From positions 1-64,000 of the forward strand of contig NZ_PJIL01000012.1 in NCBI RefSeq assembly GCF_002929335.1: a stretch of 64,000 nt of DNA, written 5' to 3'. The notes beneath the pieces were generated by a model. The model was not told the DNA's origin and did not search any database. It saw nothing but the letters and a program-made list of their open reading frames with translations. Source of the stretch: Arthrobacter sp. Y81 (lineage in GTDB: Bacteria > Actinomycetota > Actinomycetes > Actinomycetales > Micrococcaceae). Below, in pieces: positions 62,369 through 64,000 of this stretch; position 1 is the first letter of the stretch, and every line of letters begins with the position of its first letter. Both the position numbers and the translations under genes were made by a program.

Positions 62369-63826
62369 CTAGAGAACGGCGATCGCCCGGTCGGTTGGGG
62401 CAACCGGGGCAGGCAGGATCGTTGTTCCCATCAGGAACTTGTCAACAGCCGCCGCGCAGGCGCGGCCCTCGGCGATGGCCCACACAATAAGCGACTGCCC
62501 GCGGCCGGCGTCACCGGCAACGAACACACCCTCGGTGTTGGTCATGTAGTAGCCGTCACGCGCCACGTTGCCGCGGCCGTCGAATTCGGCGTGGACCTGC
62601 TCGGTGATGCCGGCGGGCTCCGCACCGGTGAAGCCCAGGGACAGGAAGACCAGGTCCGCGGGAATGATCCGCTCGGTGCCGGCCTTGGGAAGCCGCTTGC
62701 CGTCCACGAATTCAGTCTCGGCAACCTTCACGCCGGTGAGCTTGCCGTTTTCGCCAACGAACTCCACGGTGGAGGCAAGGTATGTACGCTCGCCGCCTTC
62801 TTCGTGCGCACTCGCAACCTCAAAGAGGGTGGGGAACGTGGGCCAGGGCTGGTTCGGGGTGCGCTCCACGGACGGCTGCTTGCCGATCGCGAGAGTGGTC
62901 ACGGAGGCGGCGCCGTGGCGGTGGGCGGTACCAAGGCAGTCGGCCCCGGTGTCGCCGCCGCCCAGGATCACAACGTGCTTGCCCTTGGCGTGGATCTGGT
63001 TCTCCACCTGCTCCCCCGCTACTACGCGGTTTGCCGGAACGAGGTAATCCATGGCGTAGTGGACGCCTTCGAGCCCGCGGCCCGGGATGGGCAAGTCGCG
63101 CGGCACGGTGGCGCCGGTGGCAACAACCACGGCGTCGTAACGGCGGCGCAGCTGCTCCCAGGTCACGTCGGTGCCGACGGCCACTCCGGTCCGGAAGCGG
63201 GTGCCTTCGGCCTTCATCTGCTCAAGACGGCGGTCCACCTGCTCCTTTTCCATCTTGAAGTCGGGGATGCCGTACCGCAGGAGCCCGCCGATCTTGTCGT
63301 CGCGTTCGTAAACAGCGACGGTGTGGCCCACCCGGGTCAGCTGCTGGGCAACGGCCAGGCCCGCGGGGCCGGAGCCCACCACTGCCACGGTCTTGCCGGT
63401 CAGGCGGGTCGGCGGCAGCGGGTTGACCCAGCCGTTGTCGAAGGCTTCATCGATGATGGAGACCTCAACCTGCTTGATGGTCACTGCGGGCTGGTTGATC
63501 CCCAGCACGCAGGAGGCTTCACACGGAGCCGGGCAGAGCCGGCCGGTGAATTCCGGGAAGTTGTTGGTGGCATGCAGCCGCTCAATCGCTTCCTCGCCCT
63601 TGTCCCGCCACACGAGGTCGTTCCACTCGGGAATCAGGTTGCCCAGCGGGCAGCCCTGGTGGCAGAACGGCACGCCACAGTCCATGCAGCGGCCGGCCTG
63701 GCTTTTCAGGACACCCTTTTCCTGGGCCTCGTAAACTTCCTTCCAGTCCATGATGCGGACGGGAACGGGACGGCGCGGCTGGGTTTCACGCTGACGTACT
63801 TTCAGAAATCCGCGTGGATCAGCCAC
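62369..63826 (-). CDS. gltD: Glutamate synthase small subunit
   Basis: A 485-residue FAD and iron-sulfur protein that passes electrons from NADPH to the large subunit. The N-terminal Cys motifs [20 protein letters not shown] and [16 protein letters not shown] hold two 4Fe-4S clusters. [17 protein letters not shown] binds FAD, and [20 protein letters not shown] binds NADPH. The C-terminal [20 protein letters not shown] is the second FAD motif. The GTG start at 63826 overlaps the gltB stop, so the two subunits are made together. Confidence 0.95.
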   Translation of the reverse strand: MADPRGFLKVRQRETQPRRPVPVRIMDWKEVYEAQEKGVLKSQAGRCMDCGVPFCHQGCPLGNLIPEWNDLVWRDKGEEAIERLHATNNFPEFTGRLCPAPCEASCVLGINQPAVTIKQVEVSIIDEAFDNGWVNPLPPTRLTGKTVAVVGSGPAGLAVAQQLTRVGHTVAVYERDDKIGGLLRYGIPDFKMEKEQVDRRLEQMKAEGTRFRTGVAVGTDVTWEQLRRRYDAVVVATGATVPRDLPIPGRGLEGVHYAMDYLVPANRVVAGEQVENQIHAKGKHVVILGGGDTGADCLGTAHRHGAASVTTLAIGKQPSVERTPNQPWPTFPTLFEVASAHEEGGERTYLASTVEFVGENGKLTGVKVAETEFVDGKRLPKAGTERIIPADLVFLSLGFTGAEPAGITEQVHAEFDGRGNVARDGYYMTNTEGVFVAGDAGRGQSLIVWAIAEGRACAAAVDKFLMGTTILPAPVAPTDRAIAVL

Positions 63827-64000
63827 CGGTCACCTCCAGGATTCGAGACCATACTTCTTCGCCATCGGGGTCCAGGCCCTCTTCGATCGCGTCAAGACGG
63901 GTTTGCAATACGGCCGCGTAGTCGCGCGGCAGGACTTTGGTAATGCGGGCAGCGGTGTCATCGAAGTTCTCGAGCAGCCGTGCCGCGAGCTGCGATTCGG
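63819..64000 (-). CDS. gltB: Glutamate synthase large subunit, C-terminal end
   Basis: Only the last 59 codons are in the window. The frame reads SQLAARLLENFDDTAARITK and VLPRDYAAVLQTRLDAIEEG, and ends ILEVTGG before TGA at 63819-63821. This is the usual C-terminus of actinobacterial GltB, and the stop overlaps the gltD start by eight bases. The gene continues beyond the right edge. Confidence 0.85.
   Translation of the reverse strand, partial: ESQLAARLLENFDDTAARITKVLPRDYAAVLQTRLDAIEEGLDPDGEEVWSRILEVTGG

Noticed and set aside
60793..62490. Long plus-strand frame opposite pyruvate kinase
   Set aside because: Mirror of the pyk coding strand, as expected in high-GC DNA; the pyk frame has all catalytic motifs.

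Overview
The window comes from a high-GC actinobacterium, most probably Arthrobacter or a close relative (Pseudarthrobacter, Paenarthrobacter) in the Micrococcaceae. The evidence is the right-hand host flank, which reads tRNA-Leu(CAA), an ANTAR response regulator (PdtaR type), pyruvate kinase, gltD and the end of gltB, all with high GC and an Arthrobacter-like order. The genus is an inference from gene order and protein style, not from a search.

Most of the window (about 2.47 to 59.8 kb) reads as one integrated conjugative element (ICE). Its right end is the 3' end of the tRNA-Leu gene, next to a tyrosine integrase and an excisionase-like gene. Its left end carries a second copy of the last 25 bases of the tRNA region (24/25 identical), immediately followed outward by what looks like the displaced terminator of the tRNA. 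Both ends also carry palindromes built on GTGTGCACA that could be integrase arm sites. An IS481-family copy with a 12-bp target duplication sits inside the left end.

Region by region. 1-2.47 kb: decayed flank with a frameshifted SulP transporter and one copy of a structured repeat. 2.5-12 kb: IS481 element, serine resolvase, small membrane proteins (two with single in-frame stops), a tandem-repeat microprotein, remnants of HNH and LivM genes, an accessory adenylate kinase and the second copy of the structured repeat. 12-17.9 kb: DUF4192 protein, a four-gene operon (ImmA/IrrE peptidase, MAB_1171c-type membrane protein, HTH-like regulator, alpha/beta hydrolase), and an ArsR/glyoxalase-fold pair. 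17.6-25.2 kb: catabolic cargo for N,N-dimethylformamide: DMFase small and large subunits, an APC permease, a truncated second large subunit and a divergent LuxR-type activator. 26.3-30.4 kb: MobF relaxase/helicase with a small zinc-finger partner. 31.2-32.5 kb: candidate toxin-antitoxin pair (GNAT enzyme plus Panacea-domain protein). 36.2-45.0 kb: SSB, ArdC-like antirestriction protein, DUF4913 protein, VirD4 coupling ATPase, VirB4-like ATPase, SCO6880-type protein, VirB6-like and small pilin-like membrane proteins. 45.4-53.9 kb: an island between the two transfer blocks with a HEPN-like protein, an unknown protein, a very large YobI-like membrane NTPase and small genes; it looks like a defence insert. 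54.0-59.7 kb: NlpC/P60 peptidase and its membrane partner, a sigma-like factor, three small regulators, excisionase and integrase.

Together the relaxase, coupling protein, VirB4/B6-like core and cell-wall hydrolase would make a self-transmissible element of the MobF actinobacterial type. It carries a solvent-degradation cassette and several stability or defence modules. The strongest leads for something not yet described are the covarying structured repeat, the Panacea-GNAT pair, the YobI/HEPN island, and the reuse of one regulator family both in the ICE control region and in the ImmA/MAB_1171c operon.
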